A program made the position numbers and the translations under genes. Positions 1 through 10,349 of a stretch of 64,000 nt of DNA are shown here, piece by piece (the stretch's first letter is position 1; every line of letters starts with the position of its first letter). The DNA is from Symbiodinium kawagutii (taxonomy: Eukaryota; Sar; Dinophyceae; Suessiales; Symbiodiniaceae). The DNA is taken from the NCBI GenBank assembly GCA_009767595.1, contig VSDK01009627.1:194955-258954 (forward strand). Reading direction: 5' to 3'. The notes beneath the pieces are model-generated. The model was not told where the DNA came from. It did no database searches and saw only the letters and a program-made list of their open reading frames with translations.

Positions 1-3000
1 TCACCACATGTACACATGCCTGTCTATTTGCATAGCAGGCATGTGCTCATTCGCAAACGGATGTGCGTATGCAAATGTGTGCGCACTTACTGACTTAGCT
101 TTGGGGGCATGTAAGTCCTGGAAGCGGTGTGATTCTGTCATGAAAATGTAGGATTTCTGATCAAAGACAAGCCGTCAAAGTTTCCAAAGGGCAAATATGC
201 ATGTAAAAAAAGAATGCGTGCAAAAAGAGAATGCGCTTTTTTGCAGGCTTGGTTGTTTCCTATGAGGTGACTGGAAGACATTCACATGGAAAACAATTGA
301 CCGGACGGAAAGCATAGATACGGTAAAATGTACAGTGCTCACAAAGCTGCAGTGAACTTAGGAGCTGTTGGTGATAAACAAAGTATGTTCAGCATCATGA
401 ATCACTANNNNNNNNNNGGTTCAGCATGCGCTACTAAACATGCTTTCACGATCTTGCACTTGTTTCACAATTGCGTGTTACAATATTAGACTTGGCGAGA
501 CTTGCGTTTTCCATTTTTGTTTTGGAAAGTAAAGTAAATCATCTCAGAAACTTAATAGGGATCAGCACTGATATTGTGCAAAATGTTTGGATGATATCTT
601 GAAGAAGACTTTGACAAGAATCATGCTGCTGATAAAAGTGATGATGATGACGACGATGAAGAAGGGGAATGTCACCGTTGAAAATCACATGACCGATGAT
701 GGATGATGACAATGACGGTGATGGGCTGAATGATACTGATGAACTGAGTTGAGAACAACCTGTCTGGCAAAATCGACGACGGCTTTGCCAAAGGTCCTAA
801 AACAGAAACTTGAAATTGCTTGGCTTCTTGTTACACCCAATGTCTAGGTTCGTATGGAGAAAGTATTTTGCCTTGCTCAATGGATGCCATGATGCGATGT
901 CAAGCTGCATGTGTTTCCAGCCATGTACTGAGCATCTTGGATGCCGAGCTATTGTCCTCTTTTGTTTTCTTGAAAAATGCTTCAAAGAACAAAAAAAAAC
1001 ATATTCTATCAGATGCATCTCGTATCCTTCACATTTGCCAAGGGTTCTGCAAGCTGGCAAGGCATCGAATGTGCCAGGGAAGGCGGCAATTGCACCTGCA
1101 ATGGAGTTGTTCTGTATGGCAGAGCTGAAGGTTGGGGACTGAGAGTCCAGTATGAATGGGAATGGATTTGGGAGTTGTCACAAATCATGAATTCAATATT
1201 GAAAATTGAGGGGCATTCCTCCGTGTTTTGATGAGACAATGGATGTTCAGAAGGTGTTTCGCCAACAGCGCTCCATAGGGCCATAGGGTTGCAGATTCGG
1301 GTGTGACTTCGGTGAATCGGCGTAGGTCCTTGGCAAGAACTCAGGGTGGAGACGTCCGTGTCTTGCACTGCGGCAGTGCCCCTGGCCTCAAGAGATGCAT
1401 TGCACAGAGATATACTTGACATCACTTGACTGCATCAGGGTGACGCAGCGGATGTACCAAACTTATTGTTCTGGGTCGGCTGCACACTGTGAAAAGATGA
1501 GCTAACCATTGAATTTTGGTGGTACGGAGTGGCGCTCTAGACAGGCCTCAAGGTTGGCATGCCTCAGCTGACTTGAAGGTTCCAGATAAAATGCATTTCT
1601 ATGGCAGGTTGGTGGACACAGTGGCCCCGGATGTGTCTCTCCATAGTGTGGACTAAAACTTCGGCTGGAAACAGCCTTGACTTAGAAGGGTTGTCCAAGA
1701 GTTCACCTTGAGCCTGGCTTGGGTTGCCGGACCTACCAGATCTACCAATCAACCGCAGGTTCGATTCAACAGAAGCACCCTTTGCGAAGGGCAACGTGTG
1801 CCGATGCTTCTCCTTAAGCTGGCTAGGAGCCCAGTGGCCATAGCCGGGCCTTCTGAAGCTGCACTGGTGAATATTTAACCAAAGAACCTAGCAGTCCACT
1901 ATGGTTTAACTGGCAAAATGATGGTTTTTGGGCTTTGCACACCTGAAAGAGAGGCAAAGTTGAACCAATCGAAGAACTCACAGTGGAACCCTTTTCGACT
2001 CCGATAAGGAAAGTGCACCAAGGGTCGCAACGCAATGTTCTGCAAAAGGTATCGCCGCCCCAAAATCGCGTGGAAACATGAGCCGATTCATCAAATCGCT
2101 GCAGATGTGCTTGCACCGCTCGAATCTAGAAACAACTCAAAATCCTCCATCTTTTGCAGTTCCGACCACCATTTTTCTCTTGAGTTCAGCCATGCTTTGC
2201 CTGTCTTTCCTGTCGCACACCATGTGAGGTTCTTAAAGGCCCTTCGCGAAACCATAGACGTGTCAACATGCCCAGGTGTGAGAAGAACAATGTGGATCGG
2301 CTCGTGCTGGATTCTGCTCACAGGCTGAAACTGATGCCCGAATATCCTCGAATGGCCCATGTCCCAGAAACAATCCTGCAAGCTAAATATTGTTCATGAT
2401 TCCTGAAGTTAATAACATTCAATAAATCTGAGAGTGCGACTTGGGCCGCTTTCTGTGCCGGATTTGATAGCTATGTATAGATGCTCAGGCGCACTTGCAG
2501 TGAATGGATCATGCGAGATTTGATTGCAGTAATTCCACTTAGTCAAATCCAGCCTGGAGAAGATGTGGAGTGATGTGGTGAGGGTTCAAAGGGTGAGGCC
2601 ATGTAAGACTTATAGGAGATCAGGTATATAGAGAATATCATGTGTGTAAAGAAACTTAAAAAGACCAAATAAAATCAAAATCGATGCCAACCAAAAAATC
2701 AAACCCAAACAGGAATCAAGAAACACAAAGTGTTGCTGAACTCGTGGAGATGGCGGGGAAAAAAGTATAAATCAACAAAAAACAAATGCGAAAAAGAAGA
2801 CTGAAACAACTGAACCCAAAACAGAAACAATGAGCGAGGTCCTGCATCGGGATTGAAATCCGTTGGGCAATCTTTTGGGGTGATCAAATCCACTCTAGTG
2901 GAATCCCTGCCGGCAAATCATTCTAAGGAGATTGCTCTAGAGTTGGGAAAGCCATGTCTAGATGTTTGATGGTCAACACTTTGCACCTGTTTTTTTCCGG

Positions 3001-4422
3001 CCGAGATCCTCCTATCAAATCGCTATAGTTGAGGTGAAGCAAAGTCATGAAAAGTGATTCTGTTTGCATGGCTAGTAAGGTCAGAGGGGTTCCTCTACGT
3101 CTTTGGCTCTGCAACACAGCCTCCACTCGGGATGTGGCCAGGAGAAGGAACTCCTTGGGGAATCCTGGGGTGAACTTGTACCAACGTCGACGATGGTGTG
3201 GCTGGGGCCTCGGTGGCACACAGAGTTAAGGATTTTGCTTCAAGATTTTTTCAAATCAAAGAATGTCGAGCAATGTCAAGCAATACCTTGTCTTTTTGGC
3301 ATTTTTTAGTGTAAGTTCTTGATGCCCAGCCCAGAACCATCGCAAACTTTGCAATGCATTCTTTCGAGTTTGGACATTTGTGTTTGGTCCGTTGATGCTC
3401 TTGTAGAGATTGTTGAAGTGGCGCTGAACCAACCCTTTGTTTGCATGGGTTGCAACATCATGTTTTCCCATTTCAGCCTCCAGTTGCTTTGCTGTTTTGA
3501 AGTTGGGTTGAGCCATCGGCTTTTTTCAACGGTGTGATTAGCATGGTGTTTTCAAACTTCAACTTCTCAGTCATGGTCCGCAACCCCATTGTTGATGCAT
3601 CAGCGACATTGATATTTCAGCGACAGGCCGCAGGTACAGGCAGAGTAGTGATTGATTTTGAAGAATAGATAGATATGTTTAAAGTATCTTTCCATCAACC
3701 CCTGCTCAGGTAGGGAAATCTACCATTTTAGCCGAAGCAATAAGAAAGGGTATCAGCATCAGAGCGACCTGACCCCAAGTGAGAACAGAGGACCAAGTCA
3801 TGATCATGTTGGTCCCTATTTTTTTCTTAGTTAGCATGAGTGGTTGGAATGGTCAGACATACGTATTTCCCAATATCTTTAACAATGTATGAAATTTAAA
3901 GAACCTGACGCAATTAATGTTATGTAAGTTATGTAGGTAATTCAAGGTATCTCTGGTTGGTGGTTAATATGTGTTTGTCTCAGCATTGGCTGGAGTTTTC
4001 ATATATGTTTTGTTTTCAGCCATGCATGTACCTGGGGTTCCGATTCTCATTCTGACCATAGAAAGCCATCCCCTGCCCCAGGACCCTCTTGAGAAAACTG
4101 CGGCCACAATCCAAACTATGTTTTCTTCCAGAAAATATTTCTGGAGAATACCGGCATGTATGGGTTTTTCTTTTGTTGTGTGTATACAAATATATCTAGA
4201 ATCTGTTTATATAGTGTGTGTATGTACATTTGCAAATGCATATGTAAGCAGTATACGCATGCATATTCAATAGGCGAGGAGATAAAGATGTGAACATTCA
4301 CATGTACATATATCTCCATATGTGCACATCGTGACCATTTAAGATTCATTTATGTTTCTATGTTAAATATGTATCTCACCATGAGGGGGCTGAAGGCTCA
4401 TAATTACGGATGTAAACATTAT
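1..4422. other. No supported gene; AT-rich non-coding DNA
   Basis: No frame in this stretch gives a protein I recognise or a convincing exon. It contains a 10-N scaffold gap (408-417), a short GAT/GAC-rich tract near 636-720 and TGTATG-rich simple sequence near 4160-4330. The open frames here overlap on opposite strands and look like chance. Confidence 0.5.
408..417. other. Assembly gap (10 N)
   Basis: Ten undetermined bases. The round length suggests a placeholder gap whose true size is unknown. Confidence 0.95.
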
Positions 4423-4527
4423 CTGGCTGGTGGTTTCAAAGATTTTTATTTTCCATGGTAACTGTAAACAAATGCTTGGTTGACTAATATTTTTCATAGG
4501 GGTTGAAACCACCAACCCACCAACCAG
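4423..4527 (+). repeat. MITE family I, copy 1
   Basis: The left end reads CTGGCTGGTGGTTT. The right end is its near reverse complement, AAACCACCAACC followed by CACCAACCAG, so the right terminal repeat has gained a short internal duplication. The core contains TTGGTTGACTAATATTTTTC, which is shared with the copy interrupted by element A (8398-8448 plus 16789-16821) and with the copy at 33792. It has no coding capacity. Confidence 0.75.
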
Positions 4528-5221
4528 TTACGTTGAAGCAAAGGGAAAAAACGCTTGCTGGGTCAAGGGCATCATTTCACCGCCGCAGGTTGGGGGCCCC
4601 GTACTTGCACGTGGGGCGATTGGAACGACTGGAGACGCAGCTGTCATGATTTGCTGTGGCGGGAAATTGGAAGGTGGAGATAGGAATCTGCGTGGATAGT
4701 CTATGTGGGTACTTTGGCATGGCACTCAAAGATCTTACTCTTCGTAACTGATTCCTCTATCGGAAAATGTAGGATCAGAATTACCGGCGCTACACCACTC
4801 TGGTGGGCAGCATGTCGTTTGAAACCAGAAGGCAGCATTTTAGCACTCTTGCGATTCTGTGTGTGTAATTTAGCCAGCTACGCAGTTTCTGGACTTCACA
4901 AGATTTCACATGCACCTGGGAAGAGAAAAACCAAGACATGACAGTCTGACTACCTCTCTCACCCTTGCCCAATGGAGATTAAGCTGCGGCATTCGAATTG
5001 GTGGCCCTCACAAGAGGTTTTTCCATTGGTAACCACCGCCTGTCAGCTGTTCTTGGATGGATTTTCCAAGGTTGGGATGGTTGGGTCAGGTGGGGCCCAG
5101 GGAGCATCGCCAGGGCAAATGCAAACTGAGGGTCTTCCATGGGGCCGTTGACCTTCCTGTGCTCCAACCGTTCGTGAGTGGTCAAAGACGAAGCCAGTGG
5201 TGGGCGTCACAGATGGCTATC
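4528..5221. other. No supported gene
   Basis: Lies between a MITE family I copy and a family III repeat, upstream of the Dus gene. I see no exon-like frame and no promoter element I can name. Dinoflagellate promoters generally lack a TATA box, so absence is uninformative. Confidence 0.4.
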
Positions 5222-5329
5222 GGTCAAGCAGTTAACCAACCAATGATGGGGGATCATGATCAACACTAATAAGGGAAACAATGGGTAATGATAGGAGAAC
5301 CAGGGGTACAGGGTTTTGACCCACTGCCA
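5222..5329 (+). repeat. Dispersed repeat family III, copy 1
   Basis: Similar over about 100 bp to 17754-17835 and 39873-39950. Shared blocks in order are GGTCAA, a CCAACCAA box, TGGGGG followed by an A-rich CACCAACAA-like stretch, and a right end GGTTTTGACCCACTGCC. The ends are weak inverted repeats (GGGTCAA against TTGACCC). It may be a third MITE family. Confidence 0.45.
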
Positions 5330-5588
5330 TATGTTTCTCAATGCTAAAATCTGTTGAAAACATGACACATTTTTCCGAGCGTCAGCATGACACTGGAAAG
5401 TCACCATGTCGGGTTGGACCGCCGGCGGCTCAGGAAATACATGGAAACCACCCATGTTGCAGAAATTGTCCACCCACTTTTGCAGAAAAAAATGCCATCT
5501 CCGCATGCCTCCTATCATTGCTGCCCACTGCTACCAAATTCCCCGGCCCCTGAGTTCACTCCGCAGCTGCTGCACGACCTGTGTAGCC

Positions 5589-7041
5589 ATGGCAGGTGAG
5601 CATGGTAGACCTTTGCTGCAGATCGCTCCGATGATGGAAGTCACATATCGTGACTTTCGTTTCTTCATGCGGCTTTTGACTCGCAGGACACAGCTGTGGA
5701 CCGAGATGGTCGTAGATGACACCATCCTCCACAACCTGGAGACCGAAAAGTGTGACAGGTTCCTAGGATACCATGAGAAGGAGCACCCAATCGTTTGCCA
5801 ATTGGGTGGCAGTGATCCAAGCAAGCTAGCTGCAGCTGCGGAAGTGGTTCAAAGGTATGGCTATGACGAAGTGAACCTCAATGTGGGATGTCCTTCCTGC
5901 AGAGTTGCCACCAAAGGTGAGTTCGGTTGCTCTTTGATGAAGCGGCCTGAGATTGTGAGGGATGCCATCCATGCAATGAGTCGAGCTGTTCAGATTCCAG
6001 TGACGGTGAAGTGCCGTTTGGGAGTTGATGATTTGGACAATCAAGAGTACACCCGCAAATTCGTGGAAACAGTGAAGCAAGGCGGTTGCAAGCATTTCAT
6101 CATCCATGCCCGCAAAGCATGGTTGAACGGACTATCACCAGCTCAAAACCGTACAATACCACCACTTCACTATCCCCGTATCTGGGTGGGGTTTAGCCAG
6201 AAACTTAGCTTTTTAGCATGTTTGGGATTTGATTGATTTACCATATAGCCGCAAAAGTTAGACTTTTAGTAAGGGATCTAACAGCCACCAAGGTATTTTG
6301 GACCTTTGCAGCCACTTCCCTGACTTGAACTTCAGCATCAACGGTGGGATCACAGATATTGGCCATGCAAGAGCACTCCTGAACTTTCCACACCAACGGT
6401 TGGAAGGTGAGACGGCCGAACTCTATGCAGCTGCTTGGGACTGGCAGAGTGGAGCCGAGGCCTGTCCCATTCCAAAGAACTTGCAGGGCGTGATGATTGG
6501 CCGCGGTGCCATGAATACCCCGTGCATGCTGTGGGATGTGGACCACAGCATCTATGGTGAAGAGAAGCCTGAGCCAATGACACGACGCCAACTCTTGAAC
6601 AAGTACCGCCTTTATTTGGAAGAGGCACATGCCGATGGGTCATCAGTTGGTTCCACACATATGGCCTTGAAACCAACACTGGGGATGTTCGCTGGCCTGC
6701 GCGGGAACAAGGCTTTCCGTGGCACTGCAGATGCAGCCATGCGAAAGAAAAATGAAGAGGGAGCCCCCGCTCGAGTTCTTGAACTTGCGATGGAAGCGGT
6801 GGATGCAGCCAATCCTGGCATCTTAGACGAAGCCTTGCCAGCGACTGCTGTCTACAAGCTGCCAAGTCCAAATGCCAAGCAGGCTGACACACCACGGGGT
6901 CAGAACACCCCACGAGGTCAGAAGCGAAAGCCAGCAGCGGCGGATGGATGCGGAGGCAATCCAGATTCCGTGATGACTTGTGCGGCAGAAAGTGTTCAAA
7001 TCCCAGACCCTGCACCACTCGTGACGGTGTCAACCCAATGA
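5589..7041 (+). CDS. dusA: tRNA-dihydrouridine synthase, DusA type (two exons)
   Basis: FMN-dependent enzyme of the Dus family that reduces specific uridines in the tRNA D-loop with NADPH. The exons are 5589-6177 and 6293-7041; joining them keeps the frame and gives 445 residues. Visible motifs are the N-terminal flavin-barrel APM (13-15), NLNVGCPS (96-103), VKCRLGVDD (140-148), HARKAWLNGLSP (173-184), SINGGI (211-216) and a phosphate-binding GVMIGR. The arrangement matches bacterial DusA and plant DusA-like proteins rather than DusB or DusC. ATG 5589 was chosen because the APM motif follows 12 residues later; the frame is open further upstream to 5406, so a longer N-terminus or an upstream exon is possible. 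Oddities are Cys114-Ser115 where bacterial DusA has Ala-Cys, an insertion of about 25 residues after SINGGI, and a low-complexity tail of about 70 residues with a duplicated TPRGQ. Confidence 0.9.
6178..6292 (+). other. GT-AG intron in the Dus gene
   Basis: A 115-bp spliceosomal intron, inferred because the protein homology breaks after HYP and resumes, in another frame, at LDLCSHFPDL. Splicing C at 6177 to GT at 6293 creates an Arg codon and restores the DusA alignment (PRILDL). The intron starts GTATCT and ends CCAAG. The tetranucleotide GTAT occurs at the intron start and again at the start of exon 2, so the exact junction could slide by a few bases. The intron has in-frame stops. Confidence 0.85.
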
Positions 7042-8044
7042 CTGGCATTCCGAAAGGCCGAGCAGTTCCTTTACTGGCCGACCATGGCAATGCCATGTGA
7101 GTTTGGCCAAAGTTTTGGGAAGCTACTGCGGCGCCAGGCTTTGGGTTTGCAAGTCTCGCAAATGACTGAGATTTCACAGCTCCAGCTCCACATACCGAAC
7201 TGTACAGAATGCTGTCCTCATGCTCTGTGAGCATTCGGACATGCCAAAGGCAAACACATCCGTACCTTGACACAGCTTAAAAACGAAAACTTGGGACAAG
7301 CAAACATCAATGGTCATGCACAAGCCGCAATGATTGCCGGGCGATGATTACCATGTAAGCACTTGATGGTAACGGCAAACCTAGTTGTAGGGGAACTAGA
7401 TTTCCTGCATTGAAGCAGGAAATATTTCATTTGCAAACTTGGGCGAACATGGACGAATTATGATGAACCCCGAAGTGCTGACTTTGGCAGGAGCGAGTGT
7501 CAGGGAGGCCGAGCATGCGATGAATCTGGCACCAGTAAGTAGCCTCAGAAAGAGAACTGCGACCGAACATGGCTGGTTGAACGTTGGACTTTGGCCATCT
7601 CCAATGAGTGACCGGAGCATTATCGATTGCCAACGGAGCAAAAGATAACAGCCACAATATAATCAGACCTCATACCCTGTATACTCGTAGTGGTGATTAT
7701 AAGCGTCCGGTAATTGTCATAATGATACGCGGGACAGCGATGGACTGCCGCCTTGCTTGTACTGTAGATCAGGTGGGACATGAGAAGACTGCCATCTCAG
7801 TTGGGATGCCCAAATGCCCAGTCCCAGCCTGTCGCATCTAGGTGAGCGAAAGCGACAAAAAGAGACGATGGCGGTGGAGATCTCAGATGGCTGGGCAATG
7901 TCTTCAGCGGCAACGGGTGATTCCAGTGGTCAGTGGCAAGATGTGGCAACTGTGAATGAAAGTTTTGTGTTTTTGAAGGCGTTTGTAAACAGGTAGTTTC
8001 GTAGGCATTCGTGAACACTAGGCATGAACATATTTACAAATGGT
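7042..8044. other. Dus 3' flank; no supported gene
   Basis: Downstream of the Dus stop codon. No recognisable frame and no canonical polyadenylation signal stands out. Confidence 0.4.
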
Positions 8045-8145
8045 GGTTTCTCAAAATAGGGATCCCCCCAAATCATCGAGTTTATTGACCATTTAGAGTA
8101 ATAAACCAACCATAGCTTCGGGGCTCCCTATGGCTTGAGAAAGCC
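8045..8145 (+). repeat. MITE family II, copy 1
   Basis: The left end reads GGTTTCTCAAAATAGG and the right end CTTGAGAAAGCC, which are imperfect inverted repeats. The centre holds an ATAAACCAACCAT box shared with the copy at 44090. Seven related copies occur in the window (8045, 34165, 41885, 44090, 51552, 51958, 52987), each close to 100 bp. No coding capacity. Confidence 0.8.
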
Positions 8146-8397
8146 TCAAAAATAGGCATGAACGGATCCGCAATCAGTTTTTACCCCTTGTGTGGCTCCA
8201 GGATCTTGGTCAATGTCTCAGCCGCCCCTAGCCTTCCCAGGAGAATGGCGGAAAATGCCAGGATGCCCCAACGTCAGAGATCAAGAAGCCAGGACCTTGG
8301 GAGGTCAAGCACGGCCAGATGCTTGGAGTCAGTGGTCAAACAACTTGGCAGTGAAGGACCCTGGTAACTTTGTTTGATGTAGCAAACCCAACAATAA

Positions 8398-8448
8398 ACT
8401 GCTTGGTGGTTTGATTGACACTTTTTATTTTCCCTGTTGGTTGACCAG
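8398..8448 (+). repeat. MITE family I, copy 2, left half (split by element A)
   Basis: Left terminal repeat ACTGCTTGGTGGTTT followed by the family core. The element continues at 16789-16821 with right terminal repeat AAACCACCAACCAGT. Removing element A and one copy of the 13-bp duplication leaves an 84-bp MITE whose core reads straight through like the copy at 4423. Confidence 0.85.
8436..8448 (+). repeat. Target-site duplication of element A, left copy
   Basis: GTTGGTTGACCAG, identical to 16776-16788. The left copy ends where the retroelement 5' hairpin begins; the right copy follows the A-rich tail. This is the signature of target-primed reverse transcription. Confidence 0.9.
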
Positions 8449-8449
8449 A

Positions 8450-8482
8450 GGGCTCAATACCCACCAGCGGGTTAGGGAGCCC
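8450..8482 (+). promoter_or_regulatory. 5'-terminal hairpin of element A
   Basis: GGGCTC (8450-8455) pairs with GAGCCC (8477-8482), with an inner ACCC/GGGT pairing around the loop. Being at the exact 5' end suggests the copy is not 5'-truncated. A role in RNA binding or translation is inference only. Confidence 0.5.
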
Positions 8483-8718
8483 CAGTATTGCATTCGTTGG
8501 CTTGTGACGCCATACCGATCGTGCGATACGCCCGTTCTCCGGCTGGACATCGTCGTGCACGGTCCAAACGGCAGAGAACACGTCAACTGCTTCGAAAAGC
8601 TGCCAAGAGGTGGACGCCGGAAGCTTGGTGGATCAAGTTTCAAACCATAGCTGACCATCATAGCAAACCATTCCATCAATATCGTGCAGTTTTCATTGAC
8701 TATTCACAAAGCCGACAA

Positions 8719-10269
8719 ATGCCGCAGAAATGGCTTTGTCGCTGTGGAACCAGAGTACCCATTGCTTCGGAGTATTGTGGGACATGTGGAACCCGTTGGA
8801 ACAAGGTCCATGCAGGGAAAGTTACCAACCCAAGCAAGCAAAACAAAGGCACACCAGTTCACCAGCAAGATGGTCCAGCCCTAGCATTTTCCATACCTGC
8901 AGTTGGTTTGTCATCTTCTGGGTCATCGCTAGCTGGTACATCACAGGTATCGCAGCAATCAGCACAAACCCAGAAGGATTACAAGACTATACTGCATCAG
9001 CGTGCCAACAGAATTGGAAAGATAGAAGGAAGGATCAAGCGATTAGAATCGGCCTTGCAGGAGATCCAGAGCTCCTGGCCCCAATATGTGAACCAAGTGC
9101 AACAGACATTACAGAAAGAACATCAGAGATGTGTAGATTTCCATGTGAAAGCACATGCAGAAGTAGCAGAGCTGAAGAGGGAACTGACCACTCTGATGCA
9201 ACCAGATGGAAATGTCGACATAGCCATGGCTCCAGCATATGCACAACCTTTACCCACCCAACCAGGGGTCGATGCACAAGCTGTGCAAACAGCGTTGCAA
9301 GTGTTGAAGGCTGCAGGGATGATGCCACCAATCCCCACCCAAGCCACCACAGCACCCATGGAAGCAGAAGCAACCGCTGCTATACCCAAGGAATATCAGT
9401 TGCCGGTGTTGCAAGGGCAAGGGATTATGCCCACACCTGTAGCACCAGGATTGCATCTCCCCGTTGCTGCCACGGGTTCGATGCCAGATGCTTCAGGTGT
9501 GAATCCTGCACATCTGACCTCGACACCAAGGATGCAAGATCATGTGCTGCCACCAGGAAACTGGGCATGGCCGCCATCGATCCCAGCTGCAACCCAGATG
9601 AATTTTGTGCTTCCCTTGCAACAGGAAGAAACCCAGAACCACAACGATGTTACAGCAACGGAACCAACTCCTCAGTCAGCAGTAGATGCCAACACGTATA
9701 TCTACGATGCCTTTGTAAAGACAGGAGTCCAAATGTCCGAATTGCCAGTTCAACATGTTGTGCAACAAGCCACCGAAGGGCTTTATACATTGCACCAACA
9801 ACAAGGGTATCCAGGGGGTCCGATCCTTCCACAGGAACTGCAGGATATGTTGAATCAGTTTGCGCAACAGCAGGCTGCATGTCATGCACAAATGCAACAG
9901 TTCCAACAGCAGAATGCTCCTCCGCCAGCCACCCCAACCGGAGGACCAGTGATACCGCCAGAATCGGTTTCAGTAGCCAGTTCACCAGAGAAATCACATG
10001 TTCCACCAGCATTGCATGCTTTTCCGGAACGATTCCAGATGTCTCCACCAGGTCAACGACAACCGAAAGTTGCCAAGGCTGTTGCAGGATTATCAGTGCA
10101 CGGGCAGCCGGTGTTGCCTGGGGGCAGCAACCTACCCATTCCAACATCGCCAGGAGACACACCGCATGGTACGCCTGTGCCCACCGAGGTTCCATCACCC
10201 TCGGAGCACGATCAGGAAGACGAAAAACCTGTGAATGGACCTGGCATGACACTGCAGGCGTTGGAATAG
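8719..10269 (+). CDS. Element A ORF1: zinc-ribbon, Q/P-rich gag-like protein
   Basis: 516 residues from ATG 8719; the frame is open back to 8488, but ATG 8719 directly precedes the conserved-looking zinc ribbon and leaves a 270-bp leader. Cys residues at 7, 9, 20 and 23 (C-x-C-x10-C-x2-C) resemble a small treble-clef or RanBP2-like finger. A helical, charged segment follows (about residues 95-155, probable coiled coil), then a long stretch rich in Gln, Pro, Ala and Met with no fold I recognise. LINE ORF1 proteins bind element RNA; that role is assumed from position, not shown. A second frame stays open across almost the entire gene, but its Ser/Cys/Thr-rich product is explained by the CA-rich codons of ORF1. 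The stop lies 80 nt before the ORF2 ATG. Confidence 0.8.
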   Translation: MPQKWLCRCGTRVPIASEYCGTCGTRWNKVHAGKVTNPSKQNKGTPVHQQDGPALAFSIPAVGLSSSGSSLAGTSQVSQQSAQTQKDYKTILHQRANRIGKIEGRIKRLESALQEIQSSWPQYVNQVQQTLQKEHQRCVDFHVKAHAEVAELKRELTTLMQPDGNVDIAMAPAYAQPLPTQPGVDAQAVQTALQVLKAAGMMPPIPTQATTAPMEAEATAAIPKEYQLPVLQGQGIMPTPVAPGLHLPVAATGSMPDASGVNPAHLTSTPRMQDHVLPPGNWAWPPSIPAATQMNFVLPLQQEETQNHNDVTATEPTPQSAVDANTYIYDAFVKTGVQMSELPVQHVVQQATEGLYTLHQQQGYPGGPILPQELQDMLNQFAQQQAACHAQMQQFQQQNAPPPATPTGGPVIPPESVSVASSPEKSHVPPALHAFPERFQMSPPGQRQPKVAKAVAGLSVHGQPVLPGGSNLPIPTSPGDTPHGTPVPTEVPSPSEHDQEDEKPVNGPGMTLQALE

Positions 10270-10349
10270 GTTCCTGCCTTGGTTGCCTTGGCCCTAGCAA
10301 CCAACATGCAGTAGTAAGCAGGGCTGATGATGACGATGAGCTACGTTCC

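Noticed and set aside
1757..1772. tRNA B-box-like GGTTCGATTCAAC
   Set aside because: The conserved C positions do not fit, and no A-box or acceptor stem can be paired upstream.
8730..10349. N-terminal extension of element A ORF2 over ORF1
   Set aside because: Ser/Cys/Thr-rich, with no domain; explained as the shifted reading of CA-rich ORF1 codons. ATG 10350 is the more sensible start.
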